Origin: Acrasis kona
Taxonomy: Eukaryota > Heterolobosea > Eutetramitea > Acrasida > Acrasidae
DNA length: 46,798 bases
NCBI GenBank assembly: GCA_026419775.2
Contig: JAOPGA020001148.1
Location: 1-46,798, forward strand
Reading direction: 5' to 3'
Positions within the stretch are counted from its first letter, which is position 1; the number at the start of each line of letters is the position of its first letter. Positions 1-8,033 of the stretch are shown here, piece after piece. The notes under the pieces were generated by a model. That model was given only the letters and a program-made list of their open reading frames with translations, made no database searches and was not told where the DNA came from. The position numbers were made by a program, and so were the translations under genes.

Positions 1-2
1 TC

Positions 3-1259
3 ACCGATCCTCAATCTAATAACATCATCCATACTAGGGCACTACAAATCCCACCATGCGAAAGTTCCACACACGCCGAAATTATTGGAGCCATCATTGT
101 TATTAAAGCACTCCCTGTCAATTCAAAGGTATGTATATTTATTGACAATCAAAATGCAGTACGGATGAATCAATCATCTGAGAGGACTGGACACCTGTCA
201 AAGACCTTCCACTACCTGGCGACATTTAAAGGCATTGACGCGTCAATCAATTGGATCAAAGGACATAGTGGAGACAGAGATAACGACCTGGCCGATGCCA
301 ATGCTGATGTTGGACGCACATCTGGCACCCCTATTATCCTCACCCGTACTATCATCATGGCGCACTCCCCCCAATTTGTAATAATCCACGGTACCCACAA
401 CATCAACCCCAACATTCCTCGGTTGGTCAGAGAATACTACCTTTCCAACATCTCCCCAGAATCATCCAACTCTACTGTCTACGACCTCCCCACCCACACT
501 GAAGCCCCTCACGGTATTTCAAACATGATATGGAACACTATGTGCCCCAACCGTCCTGCCCTTTCCCTACTTCGAGCACGTTGTGATCAATTCTACAACA
601 GAGACCTAAAAAGTGGAGCGCTTCTGAAATGTAGTTTATGTGGCCAGGATGCTGATCTTAAGCACCTTGTTCTCGAGTGCAGATATGTTGATATTGCCAT
701 TGCGGAACTAAAACAAGATATAAATAAAGTCCTAAACGATCATTTTCTGAATGATCACAAAATCTCTCTCTCTTGGAACAATATCGACTCTCCTAGTAAT
801 ATCCGCACCAACCACCTCGTCATTGACCTACGTGGTTTCTTCTCTAACTCCTGTTACACCCACATCCGCTCTGCCCTTAATAAAATCTACCTGAACGACC
901 GAGATAAATCCAATTATGAAGCTACCTCAATCATAAGAAACATACTTTCCCTTCTTGGGAGACACATATTCGCCCGTACCAGACACATCCAGTACCCGGT
1001 CCAAATTGTAAACGACAATTCGATTGGCGCGCCATTTAACGGTCTGTGCGATATCTTTCCCCCCATTGGGAAAGTGCAGGAATCAGCTTATGTGTCAAAC
1101 CCACCCACCCACCTTTATTGTGATTTCGTCTGTATTACCCACCCAATGTGTGCTGATAGTAAATATAAAAAACCGGGCCTGCGGCCAGCTTCTTTACTTC
1201 TATTTAAAGACTTCGTTGAAGATACTGCACTTTTGCCAATTCTTCAACAACATATTTGA
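3..1259 (+). CDS. Non-LTR retrotransposon polyprotein, 3' end: RNase H plus C-terminal zinc knuckle (5' partial)
   Basis: The frame is open from base 3, so the start lies left of the window. The visible protein begins inside an RNase H fold. It has an AE pair in a helix (about residue 26), FIDNQNAV carrying the next catalytic Asp, and INWIKGHSGDRDNDLAD, which matches the closing WxxGHxGxxxN..AD block of LINE-type RNases H. The first catalytic Asp should lie outside the window. About 110 residues later a knuckle of form C-X2-C-X7-H-X4-C (CSLCGQDADLKHLVLEC) follows, as in the tail of many plant, protist and arthropod LINE ORF2 proteins. The reverse transcriptase and endonuclease would be upstream. 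The visible part has no internal stop, so the copy may be recent. No poly-A tail is obvious after the stop at 1259. Confidence 0.82.
   Translation, partial: TDPQSNNIIHTRALQIPPCESSTHAEIIGAIIVIKALPVNSKVCIFIDNQNAVRMNQSSERTGHLSKTFHYLATFKGIDASINWIKGHSGDRDNDLADANADVGRTSGTPIILTRTIIMAHSPQFVIIHGTHNINPNIPRLVREYYLSNISPESSNSTVYDLPTHTEAPHGISNMIWNTMCPNRPALSLLRARCDQFYNRDLKSGALLKCSLCGQDADLKHLVLECRYVDIAIAELKQDINKVLNDHFLNDHKISLSWNNIDSPSNIRTNHLVIDLRGFFSNSCYTHIRSALNKIYLNDRDKSNYEATSIIRNILSLLGRHIFARTRHIQYPVQIVNDNSIGAPFNGLCDIFPPIGKVQESAYVSNPPTHLYCDFVCITHPMCADSKYKKPGLRPASLLLFKDFVEDTALLPILQQHI
1068..1087 (+). repeat. 20-bp inverted repeat, left arm
   Basis: This 20-mer, which begins GGGAAAGTGCAGG and lies inside the retrotransposon ORF, recurs as an exact reverse complement at 1813-1832. 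Both copies adjoin a CCAC-rich tract, but the tract has the same plus-strand orientation at both places, so it is not part of the palindrome. Confidence 0.85.
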
Positions 1260-1410
1260 ATATGTATATTGAGCCGTTGACAGAAATGCAAAAATTACAA
1301 AAGTTGGGTTACTACGCAAAAATACGTATTTAGTATGTTTTCGGTACTCATCGTTGTTAGGTTGGTTTGGAACTTGAGGCGCGGATTCAAGATTACAGAT
1401 AACTGAAGCA

Positions 1411-1776
1411 ATGAAGCAACAAACTACTTTATCATTCAAAAGTGGACAATTTAAATTATCCAATGAGAAGCCTACTTTCAGTGCTACTTTCTACTTCCCA
1501 AAGCCTTCAAATCCATACCAAGAATATGTCAATGCTTATTGCTATTTGACAATGACTAAAGCTAATTCCAACTCCTTTAGAAAACAAGACTTGGAGGTCG
1601 CTGCTAAAGCGATGTATAAAGACCTAGACGAGTTGACGGCAAAGGACAAGAGAAACAAGTTGTTACTTTTAACAGATGCATTAAAAAAACTTCAATACAA
1701 ACTTTTTGTATTTGAAAACACCTTAGACCCACCCCAAAACACTGATTTTTTACCGACACCCACCCCCCTATACTGA
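1411..1776 (+). CDS. Orphan ORF between the retrotransposon end and an inverted-repeat arm
   Basis: This is a 121-residue ORF that I do not recognise with confidence. It starts MKQQTTLSFKSGQF and has a basic, helical middle (about residues 35-95) whose spacing of Pro, Tyr, Trp-like and Lys residues faintly recalls an HMG box. It ends in a Pro-rich tail encoded by a CCCACC-rich tract. The tract and the imperfect duplication of ACTGATTTTTTA at 1740-1780 suggest that the 3' part is repeat-derived. It lies between the LINE stop (1259) and the inverted-repeat arm at 1813. It could belong to a mobile element or be a small host gene truncated by one. No intron is evident. Confidence 0.35.
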   Translation: MKQQTTLSFKSGQFKLSNEKPTFSATFYFPKPSNPYQEYVNAYCYLTMTKANSNSFRKQDLEVAAKAMYKDLDELTAKDKRNKLLLLTDALKKLQYKLFVFENTLDPPQNTDFLPTPTPLY

Positions 1777-1812
1777 TTTTTTAAAAATTTTTACCCACCC
1801 ACCCACACGTTG

Positions 1813-1832
1813 GCTGATTCCTGCACTTTCCC
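1813..1832 (-). repeat. 20-bp inverted repeat, right arm
   Basis: This is the exact reverse complement of 1068-1087, and it follows an ACCCACCCACCC tract at 1790-1805. The two arms enclose 725 bp that include the retrotransposon ORF tail and the orphan ORF. Confidence 0.85.
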
Positions 1833-1978
1833 TTTACAATCGAGGTTGGACTTTGTTGCTTTAGCGGAGAACTGCACTCCGGAATGACGGTGGATGCCTG
1901 ACATGTGTTACATTATTATAATGAATATCCTTATTTGGAGTCCTTTCAAGTACCGAACACTTTTCAAAAAGCAATAAA

Positions 1979-4342
1979 ATGAGGTTCCTACTGTTTCTGT
2001 TGGTCCTCTGTATTGTTCTAGTGGCCACATATCAAGCCGAGGCTTCCTCCGAAACCGCAAAGAATATCTCACCAGCAAGAACCACTGCACCCCCAAAACC
2101 ACGTGCAAATCAAAAACCAAAAAATAGTGGTAAAATCAACCGAGCCCCCAACACATTAAGATCAGGGGCCAAGAAGAATGCAGAAAATGCAGGAAAACCA
2201 GGAAGAAATTTTACAAAAGGTGACAACAAAAACAAATCACAAAAGCCCAAAGGAAAGAAACAAGGCGGAAGCAAGAGAAACAGTAGAGAAGGCAAGAATG
2301 GCCATAGGACAAATAACAGAGGCAAACAATCTCGTCAGCCCAAAGGTAGATCCAACCGTGGTCTTCTTAGTCGTAAAAACAAGGATAGAATTAATTCGCG
2401 TTTAGAGAATGCTGTGAAGAATAACATTCGCAAAAACAAGAACAGAGCTAAAAAGAATAACAAAAGAGGAAACAACAAAAGCAAGCGCAATAATAAAAAT
2501 AGGGCAGGTAGAAAATCTAACAAAAAATCTAGTAGGAAGTCCAACAGAAAGTCTAACAGAAGAAATAAGGGCAACAAAAGAGGAAGGATCAACAAAGGCA
2601 GGCGCAACAACAAAAACAGAAGGGTCAATAGAAGCAACCGAAGGAACAATGGAAACAAGGCCAACAAGAATAAAAGAAGCAAACGTAACAAACAAGGACG
2701 CAGAAACAAAAATAGGCGCAATAACAAAAGAAATACAAGAAGCAACAGAAGCAGAGGTAACAGAAAAGGACGCAACAACAGAGTCAATAGAAGAAATAAA
2801 AACAACAATAAAAGAAAGAACAACAATAAAAGAAGCAAAAATGGAAGCAGACGTAACAACAAAAACGAAAGAAATAACAAGAATACTAGAAACATTTTAA
2901 ACAAACTTCGAAAAACATGGAACAACAAAATAAACAAGCTTAAAGGGAACAAGAGAAACCAAACCAACAACAAATCAAAAAACAATCGTCGCTCAAAGAA
3001 CAATAACAATCAAATCAAAAGAAATCCAAACAAGAACAAGGAAACCAGCGCCAAGGCAATCAAGAACGCTTCAGACAAATTAAAAAACGCACTCAATTTC
3101 CTTTCAAATAAAGGTGGTCTCAAAAAGACGATCGGCGCCCTCCGAAACATGTTAGAGGCCGCACAAAATTCCAACAAAAAAAACGTCATCAAATCCTCAA
3201 TGAAACATCTCAAATCCAATCTCAAGAGCCAATTAAAACATCTAGTCGATCGCGATTTGGAAAAGACTTTGAGAAAATTTCATCTTCCAAAAGGAATGAA
3301 CAACATTGCCACAAAAGCACTAAACGCAGCCGTCAACGTAGGTTACAAATCTTTCAAATCAAAGAGCGACCAACTAAGGAAAAGTGCCTTAAAAACAGCC
3401 AATGGACTACTCAAAGCAGGATTCCCAAGAGATATCGTCGAAAAATCAACACAAAGGCTATTAAAAGAAGGCGTCAAAAGAGCAAAAGACCAAGTTAAAC
3501 AAGAAGCAAAAAGCGCTGCGAAAAAGGCCATCGAAACCTCTGCAAAAGCAGAAAGAGAAAAGAGAATCAAAGAAAGTGGTCCAAATCTCGAAAATTTGTT
3601 AGTTAGTCAGCAGGAAAGAGACAAGGCGAGAGACATCAAGAAGAAGATCGAGAGCAGTTATGATGAAATGGTCAAGAAGGCAGGAAAGAAGGCTGTCGAT
3701 AAAATGTTGAATAAAATCAGTAAGCAAGTGGCTAATAAAGGAGGAAAAGTGGTGGGCGATCAATTATCAAAGTTGGTCACTAGCCAAGTGCTTAAAACAG
3801 TTGGAAGTACAGTTGGTAAGGCGCTGAGCGGAGCCGTAGGTGGTCTTGTCGGTGGTTTGCAAGACATCATCACTGCTAAAAGTCCTCAAGAGAAGGGCAT
3901 TGCTGCAGCAAAGGCTGTCATCGGAGGTATCGCAAGCGCACTACCTCCTCCACTTGGTCTAATTGCTAATGGCATCATGATGTTGATTCCTAATCGCGTC
4001 AGCACCGATAATACCTACATTGTAAACCAATCAAATAAGGACCTAAAAACAACCATGACTTACAATGGAGGTAAGGGCAACGAAGGTTTCAAGAATAGAA
4101 ATATCAAAGCAAGAGGTGGAAAGGACCACGATGAGTATCGTTACGCCGGTATGTATGGTGTTCAGAGCGTGAATGTAGAGATGGAGAGAGAAGGAAGAAA
4201 AGCCACTGTCACAGTACCTAGCGATACATCCATACTTGTAAAGGACGGTCAGAATGGTAAAATCGACGTGTTCACCAGCAAGTATGGTGCATTGAGATCT
4301 GCTGACGAGAAGATTGGAACTTTTGATTTTGATCAAATATAA
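1979..4342 (+). CDS. Secreted polycationic Asn/Arg/Lys-rich protein with a glycine-zipper and beta-rich C-terminus
   Basis: The protein has 787 residues and an N-terminal signal peptide (hydrophobic core about residues 3-17, likely cut near QAEASS). Residues about 35-350 are almost only Asn, Arg, Lys, Ser and Gly in short KNNK/RNNK/NRRNK words. A helical Lys-rich segment follows (about 350-600) with little sequence complexity. Near 610-690 come repeated small-residue runs such as GKALSGAVGGLVGGL and then a hydrophobic stretch GGIASALPPPLGLIANG. The last 100 residues look beta-rich and well folded. I recognise no family. The layout suggests an extracellular polycation (surface matrix, prey-binding or antimicrobial) whose C-terminal module could contact membranes, but that role is inference. 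The start at 1979 is the only ATG giving a signal peptide, in an AT-rich context. The stop lies 13 bp from the stop of the convergent NUP58 gene. Confidence 0.75.
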   Translation: MRFLLFLLVLCIVLVATYQAEASSETAKNISPARTTAPPKPRANQKPKNSGKINRAPNTLRSGAKKNAENAGKPGRNFTKGDNKNKSQKPKGKKQGGSKRNSREGKNGHRTNNRGKQSRQPKGRSNRGLLSRKNKDRINSRLENAVKNNIRKNKNRAKKNNKRGNNKSKRNNKNRAGRKSNKKSSRKSNRKSNRRNKGNKRGRINKGRRNNKNRRVNRSNRRNNGNKANKNKRSKRNKQGRRNKNRRNNKRNTRSNRSRGNRKGRNNRVNRRNKNNNKRKNNNKRSKNGSRRNNKNERNNKNTRNILNKLRKTWNNKINKLKGNKRNQTNNKSKNNRRSKNNNNQIKRNPNKNKETSAKAIKNASDKLKNALNFLSNKGGLKKTIGALRNMLEAAQNSNKKNVIKSSMKHLKSNLKSQLKHLVDRDLEKTLRKFHLPKGMNNIATKALNAAVNVGYKSFKSKSDQLRKSALKTANGLLKAGFPRDIVEKSTQRLLKEGVKRAKDQVKQEAKSAAKKAIETSAKAEREKRIKESGPNLENLLVSQQERDKARDIKKKIESSYDEMVKKAGKKAVDKMLNKISKQVANKGGKVVGDQLSKLVTSQVLKTVGSTVGKALSGAVGGLVGGLQDIITAKSPQEKGIAAAKAVIGGIASALPPPLGLIANGIMMLIPNRVSTDNTYIVNQSNKDLKTTMTYNGGKGNEGFKNRNIKARGGKDHDEYRYAGMYGVQSVNVEMEREGRKATVTVPSDTSILVKDGQNGKIDVFTSKYGALRSADEKIGTFDFDQI

Positions 4343-4355
4343 ATTAAATAATTAT

Positions 4356-5920
4356 TTATTTAACATTTCTTCTCTTTGTTGGAGGATTCGACAAATTAGG
4401 AGCAGAGTGTTCTGACCGACCGCTGTCCAAATTAGATACAGGAGTGGTTGCAGTAGCAGTGGTTCCAAATCCACCAAAACCAAATGGTTGAGTGCTTGTA
4501 ACCGGCGGAGCAGTATTGGCGGCAGTCGGAGTGGTTGCGGTGGTTCCAAAACTAAATCCACCACTTGGTGTCGTTCCTGTAGTGGTCGGCTGCGCTCCAA
4601 AGTTAAATCCACCCGTAGATGTTGATGCGGTGGTGGTTGATGTATTGTTGGTTGATGGTGTTCCAAAACTAAATCCTGATGTTGATGGAGCAGTAGTGGT
4701 TGTGCTTGGAGTGGTGCTTGTTCCAAAATTAAATCCTGATGACGATGATGTATTATTGTTTTGTGTTCCAAAGTTAAATCCTGAGGTGTTGTTGTTGTTG
4801 TTGTTGTTTTGTGTTCCAAAACTAAATCCTGACTGGACAGGTTGTGAGGGGTTGTTCTGAGCAGGTTGTGGTTGTTGTGTATTCTCTGGTTGCATCCCTG
4901 GAATGATCTATTTGAAATGTTTTTTGGTAATGATGAACGAAGGTACTTACAATGTTTTGTTTGATGGTGAGTCTGCTTCCATTTCCAAGCATTTTCTTGA
5001 TCCTGTCGGTTGAGAATATGTCTTCTTCAGTGGTAGCGCTTGTTGGTTTGGAAGCTTCAAAAATGTGATTAAGGTTGTAACTGCTTGTGAAGAATTTTTG
5101 AAAGTTTTCGCGAAGGTCGTTGGCTTGTTCATGGAGAGTTGCCACTTGTGCTGAAATGCTCAGGAGAAGTTCTTGTTGACTCTTGAGTGTTTCTTGAAGG
5201 ACTTTTGATGTTGAGTGACGATTGATGAAAAATGAATTACCAAGACCAGGAGAGTTCATCCTCTCTAGTTCATTACGTGATAGCGTAGCACCAAGTTCTT
5301 CAATTTGATGCCATAGTTCTTGCATTCTGGAATCCAAGTTCTTGGCCACGCGATGAAAGTACCTATTATGTATGTGTCAAATGAATGTTTTTTTAATACT
5401 AGTACTTACATGGAGCGATAATTCATGTCGCCTAAAAAATGCGTTGATCTTATTTTACCAAAATTAGTTTGTATGGATTCAATGTTTTGTGCTTCTTCCT
5501 TGACCTGATTGCTAATTTTACCAACCGCGTCAATGTCGCGTTTGAGATTATACAGGACACTAGCATATTTCTGATTCTGGTTAATAACAAGGTTACACAG
5601 CAACAATAACAAACTCTTTCTAATTTCGTCAAGTCTTTTTTGATTGTGTCAAGGTTTGTTGAGGTGGGTTTGTTGTCCACAAGATCAGCTAATTCTCTTC
5701 TGTTTTGTCTTTTGATGGAGTCAAACTGTTCATACTGTTGCTGTAATGCCTCTGGAAGGCTCTCAAACACTGTTCTAAAGTCAACATTTTGATAGTTTGC
5801 ATTTTGCTGTAAATTAGGTTGGGTTTGTGTATTGGTTTGGTTTCCAAAGCCTCCAAAGTTTCCGAATGAAAAAGGCGCGCTTGTTTGAGATGTGTTTGTG
5901 TTGCCAAACGTGAAGCTCAT
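4356..5920 (-). CDS. NUP58: Nucleoporin NUP58-like (FG nucleoporin, central channel)
   Basis: There are four exons: 5920-5615, 5576-5410, 5362-4951 and 4907-4356, giving 478 residues. Introns of 38, 47 and 43 bp have GTTTGT or GTAAGT starts and AG ends, and all junctions stay in frame. Layout: short N-terminal FG segment (MSFTFGNTNT), a coiled-coil core (about residues 40-295), then a C-terminal FG domain with FSFGT/FNFGT repeats spaced by Asn- and Thr-rich linkers. It ends in a basic PPTKRRNVK. The core segment YFHRVAKNLDSRMQELWHQ plus the following IEEL, and the later HEQANDLRENFQKFF, match the vertebrate NUP58 coiled coil in order and spacing. NUP58 pairs with NUP54 and NUP62 in the transport channel. 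NUP62 is the main alternative, but the YF..QIEEL block favours NUP58. The start at 5920 was chosen over an upstream in-frame codon because MSFTFG begins the FG region. Confidence 0.78.
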
Positions 5921-6087
5921 TGTTAAACTAATTACAAAATATACGTCAACCAAAGTATCAAAACAAAAACTTACTTTTGATTCTTTAGTGACTATCAAGA
6001 ATTTGTACGTTAAATTCCTAATAACAATATGTTGATTTAATGTTAAGGTTGGGATTCTGGTGTTGCTCTAAGAAATATATTGTAAAT
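5921..6087. promoter_or_regulatory. Shared upstream region of NUP58 (-) and dynein light chain (+)
   Basis: These 167 bp separate two divergent start codons (5920 on minus, 6088 on plus). The region must hold both promoters. I see no TATA-like or repeated motif beyond general AT-richness. Confidence 0.5.
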
Positions 6088-6444
6088 ATGGAAGTTAGAG
6101 AGGGGTTTGGAGTTGGTCTTAGCCAAGATCAAAAGAAGTACATGTATAATCTTATAAGGGAAACACTAATAAATAAATCTTATGGAGGTGTTGATAGTAC
6201 AAAAGAAGAACACTACACACAAAGAGCTTTTCACATCGGAAGAACATTCAATAACCACTATGGCGGTGTTTGGTCGTGCATTTGTGGAGAAATTATTAAT
6301 GACAACCTTGACTTTAGCTTCTCCCTTAGCGCAGTTCGGTTTCAGAGTGTGGTGGTGCATAAAAAGCACTTCTTTTATGTTGGTCAAATCTACGATCCTT
6401 TGGCAGCCATATCAAATACAGATTCGGAATGGAATTTAAAGTGA
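6088..6444 (+). CDS. Divergent dynein light chain (LC8/DYNLL family)
   Basis: The protein has 118 residues and no intron. The segment AFHIGRTFNNHYGGVWSCIC followed by GEIIN, and later HKKHFFYVGQI, align in order with the LC8 blocks '[21 protein letters not shown]' and 'HFIYFYLGQVAILLF', so the beta-strand exchange core is recognisable. It is longer than canonical LC8 (about 89 residues) because of an N-terminal extension and an insert. This suggests an axonemal or outer-arm LC8-like paralogue rather than the ubiquitous cytoplasmic hub. An in-frame ATG at 6040 would add 16 residues. I prefer 6088, which sits in an AAAT-ATG context and yields the more LC8-like N-terminus. The stop lies 23 bp from that of the convergent small membrane protein. 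Confidence 0.7.
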   Translation: MEVREGFGVGLSQDQKKYMYNLIRETLINKSYGGVDSTKEEHYTQRAFHIGRTFNNHYGGVWSCICGEIINDNLDFSFSLSAVRFQSVVVHKKHFFYVGQIYDPLAAISNTDSEWNLK

Positions 6445-6467
6445 TACTTGTAAATCTGTATTTATTT

Positions 6468-6734
6468 CTATTCCTCTTTAGGTTTCCCTTCCTGTTCCTT
6501 CTTTATGTTCTTCTTGTTCTTAATTCCCTTCTCACCATAATAATATTCGTATAAAGTATAGATTATGAATGGTATAATCAACAGAGGAAATGATATAAAA
6601 CAAAGTAGCACGCCAAGTAAAGATCTCACCCAGAACGTATCGAATACTGTGTCAGTCTTCACTTTTGGGTAGTCATCAATCCAATGGTGTATCTTTTTTG
6701 CCTTCTCAACAACCAAATTCACGAGGCCGGACAT
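6468..6734 (-). CDS. Small membrane protein, 88 residues
   Basis: It has a short soluble N-terminus (MSGLVNLVVEKAKKIHHWID), a roughly 30-residue hydrophobic stretch from about 47 to 77 (RSLLGVLLCFISFPLLIIPF followed by IIYTLYEYY), and a strongly basic Lys/Glu tail. The hydrophobic stretch could be one long membrane helix or a re-entrant hairpin. The basic tail predicts a cytosolic C-terminus. I recognise no family; an ER or mitochondrial outer membrane subunit is possible. The start was taken at 6734 rather than at an upstream in-frame codon, because the longer form would overlap the divergent hyccin-like start at 6761. Confidence 0.6.
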   Translation of the reverse strand: MSGLVNLVVEKAKKIHHWIDDYPKVKTDTVFDTFWVRSLLGVLLCFISFPLLIIPFIIYTLYEYYYGEKGIKNKKNIKKEQEGKPKEE

Positions 6735-6760
6735 GTTTTTTTTGTGGATTGTAATCAAAA
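6735..6760. promoter_or_regulatory. 26-bp divergent intergenic region
   Basis: Only 26 T-rich/A-rich bases separate the start codons of the small membrane protein (6734, minus) and the hyccin-like gene (6761, plus). At least one promoter or 5' UTR must therefore extend into the neighbouring coding sequence. Confidence 0.55.
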
Positions 6761-7962
6761 ATGGAAGTTGATGCACTCAGGAGGCTGGCAACCTATAAAG
6801 GCCAGAATGTAGATACCAACACAATATCAGTGTGCGTGGGCCAAGTTAGCGCTGACGCCTCGATATTCCAAAAAGTTGACTCCTTTATCTTGAGCGGTAG
6901 GAGGAGTGCCGGTGATGTGGAGGAGGACTACATTATAACTTTGTTGGAATGGTACAAGTCTAATATAACAGGTACTGTTGTACTACTTTTGAGGCACGTT
7001 CCCTCCTGCATTTCTGCATTCCTAAACAATAAAGAAGATTCATTAGGTAACGAACCATACTGAGAATTTTGGCTTACATTTAAGTGTCGGCAATTTTACT
7101 TTGCGTGTATAATGTTGAAGTTTCAAAGAGAATTAACCTGCGCAGCTTAGAAGGATCAATTTCTTTATTAAAGTCTCTGGACAATGTTAGAACAATATAC
7201 AACATTGGAGATCCATCAACACAAAGACAAGTACAAGCACCATTAACTGCTGTAAGAACCGATTGATGTAGTAACTAACAATTATAGAGGTCTCTAGACG
7301 CCGCCAACCGAGTCCCAACAACAAGTCACTTGGATGTGATTCCCAAAGAACAGTTAGAAAGCTATACATTTGAAACTGAGGTACGCCCTAGAGTAATCCA
7401 CGTGTGCATGCAAGTATTTAATAATCATTTGGATTTATACTCTGGAGACGTACTTCTTAGTGCAGCCCAGATCATACAATCGTAAGTCATCGATTAAACG
7501 CATTCTAACGCATTTAGAGTAACCATAAGTGGAATGCCATACCAGACCCCCACATTTGACAAAGTAGTAGCATACACTGCAAACCAGATACAGAAGCCGT
7601 TACAAAAAGTTGTGGTTGACCTCAAGACCAATGCCATTTCCTTCGTTCCGTTAGAGCCTAATGAGATAATCGAGCAGGTCAAACCAACACATTTGCACAT
7701 GTTTACCGAGACTGGCATGTTGGCATGTGAGCCCTTGACTAAGAAAAGGTTTTTGTTACAAGAATCAATTCTGTTGGAGTTTGCACATACTATGAGATAC
7801 ATGGCTTTCAACTTGAGGACAAGACCACTTGCACTGGACATTGACGCATCAAAGATTGGAGCCGTCATTGTGGAAGCTCTCTACTCTCTACATGCAAGAG
7901 GAACCTATCAATGTTACGAAAAAGTTATTCTACATACACAAAGTGTGCTTCAACAATTATAA
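6761..7962 (+). CDS. Hyccin (FAM126)-like subunit of the plasma-membrane PI4-kinase complex
   Basis: There are four exons: 6761-7046, 7085-7251, 7288-7481 and 7518-7962, giving 363 residues. Introns of 38, 36 and 36 bp keep the frame. The join at 7046/7085 creates LVSAILLCVYNVEVSK, which matches the hyccin block 'CIEALLLGVYNLEIVD'. Later LLSAAQIIQSVTISGMP matches the helix ending in 'CGYP'. The C-terminal helix ending ARGTYQCYEKVILHTQSVLQ resembles the end of the hyccin helical domain. Hyccin scaffolds PI4KIII-alpha with TTC7 at the plasma membrane to make PI4P. The similarity is by eye, so another all-helical scaffold cannot be excluded. The last ~150 bp of the CDS plus the 3' UTR are duplicated at 12851-13035, downstream of an inserted island. 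Confidence 0.5.
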
Positions 7963-8033
7963 ATGTTTTTATTTTTATCAAAATGTGAATGTTCTGCACA
8001 ATTTCAATCTGGTGTTCTCTGTTATAATAGCTC
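7806..8033 (+). repeat. Left copy of the host duplication flanking the RHS island
   Basis: This copy holds the hyccin-like exon 4 end and 3' UTR, followed by a shortened relic of the C-terminus of the two-TM gene. It matches 12851-13133 with long near-identical stretches: about 7850-7995 against 12889-13035 differs at only a few positions. It lacks about 60 bp present in the right copy after GTTCTGC. Confidence 0.85.

Noticed and set aside
1411-1776. Possible PCNA-interaction motif (QTTLSF) at the orphan ORF's N-terminus
   Set aside because: The second aromatic of the motif is Lys, so it does not fit a PIP box. One short match is not evidence.
2335-3009. Minus-strand 224-residue Leu/Phe-rich ORF
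   Set aside because: It is the antisense of the Asn/Lys/Arg codons (AAC, AAA, AGA) of the secreted polycationic gene, which automatically gives Leu/Phe runs. It has no start context or independent support.
4492-4860. Plus-strand Val/Pro repeat ORF
   Set aside because: It is the antisense shadow of the NUP58 FG repeats. The minus-strand frame explains the repeats and splices cleanly.
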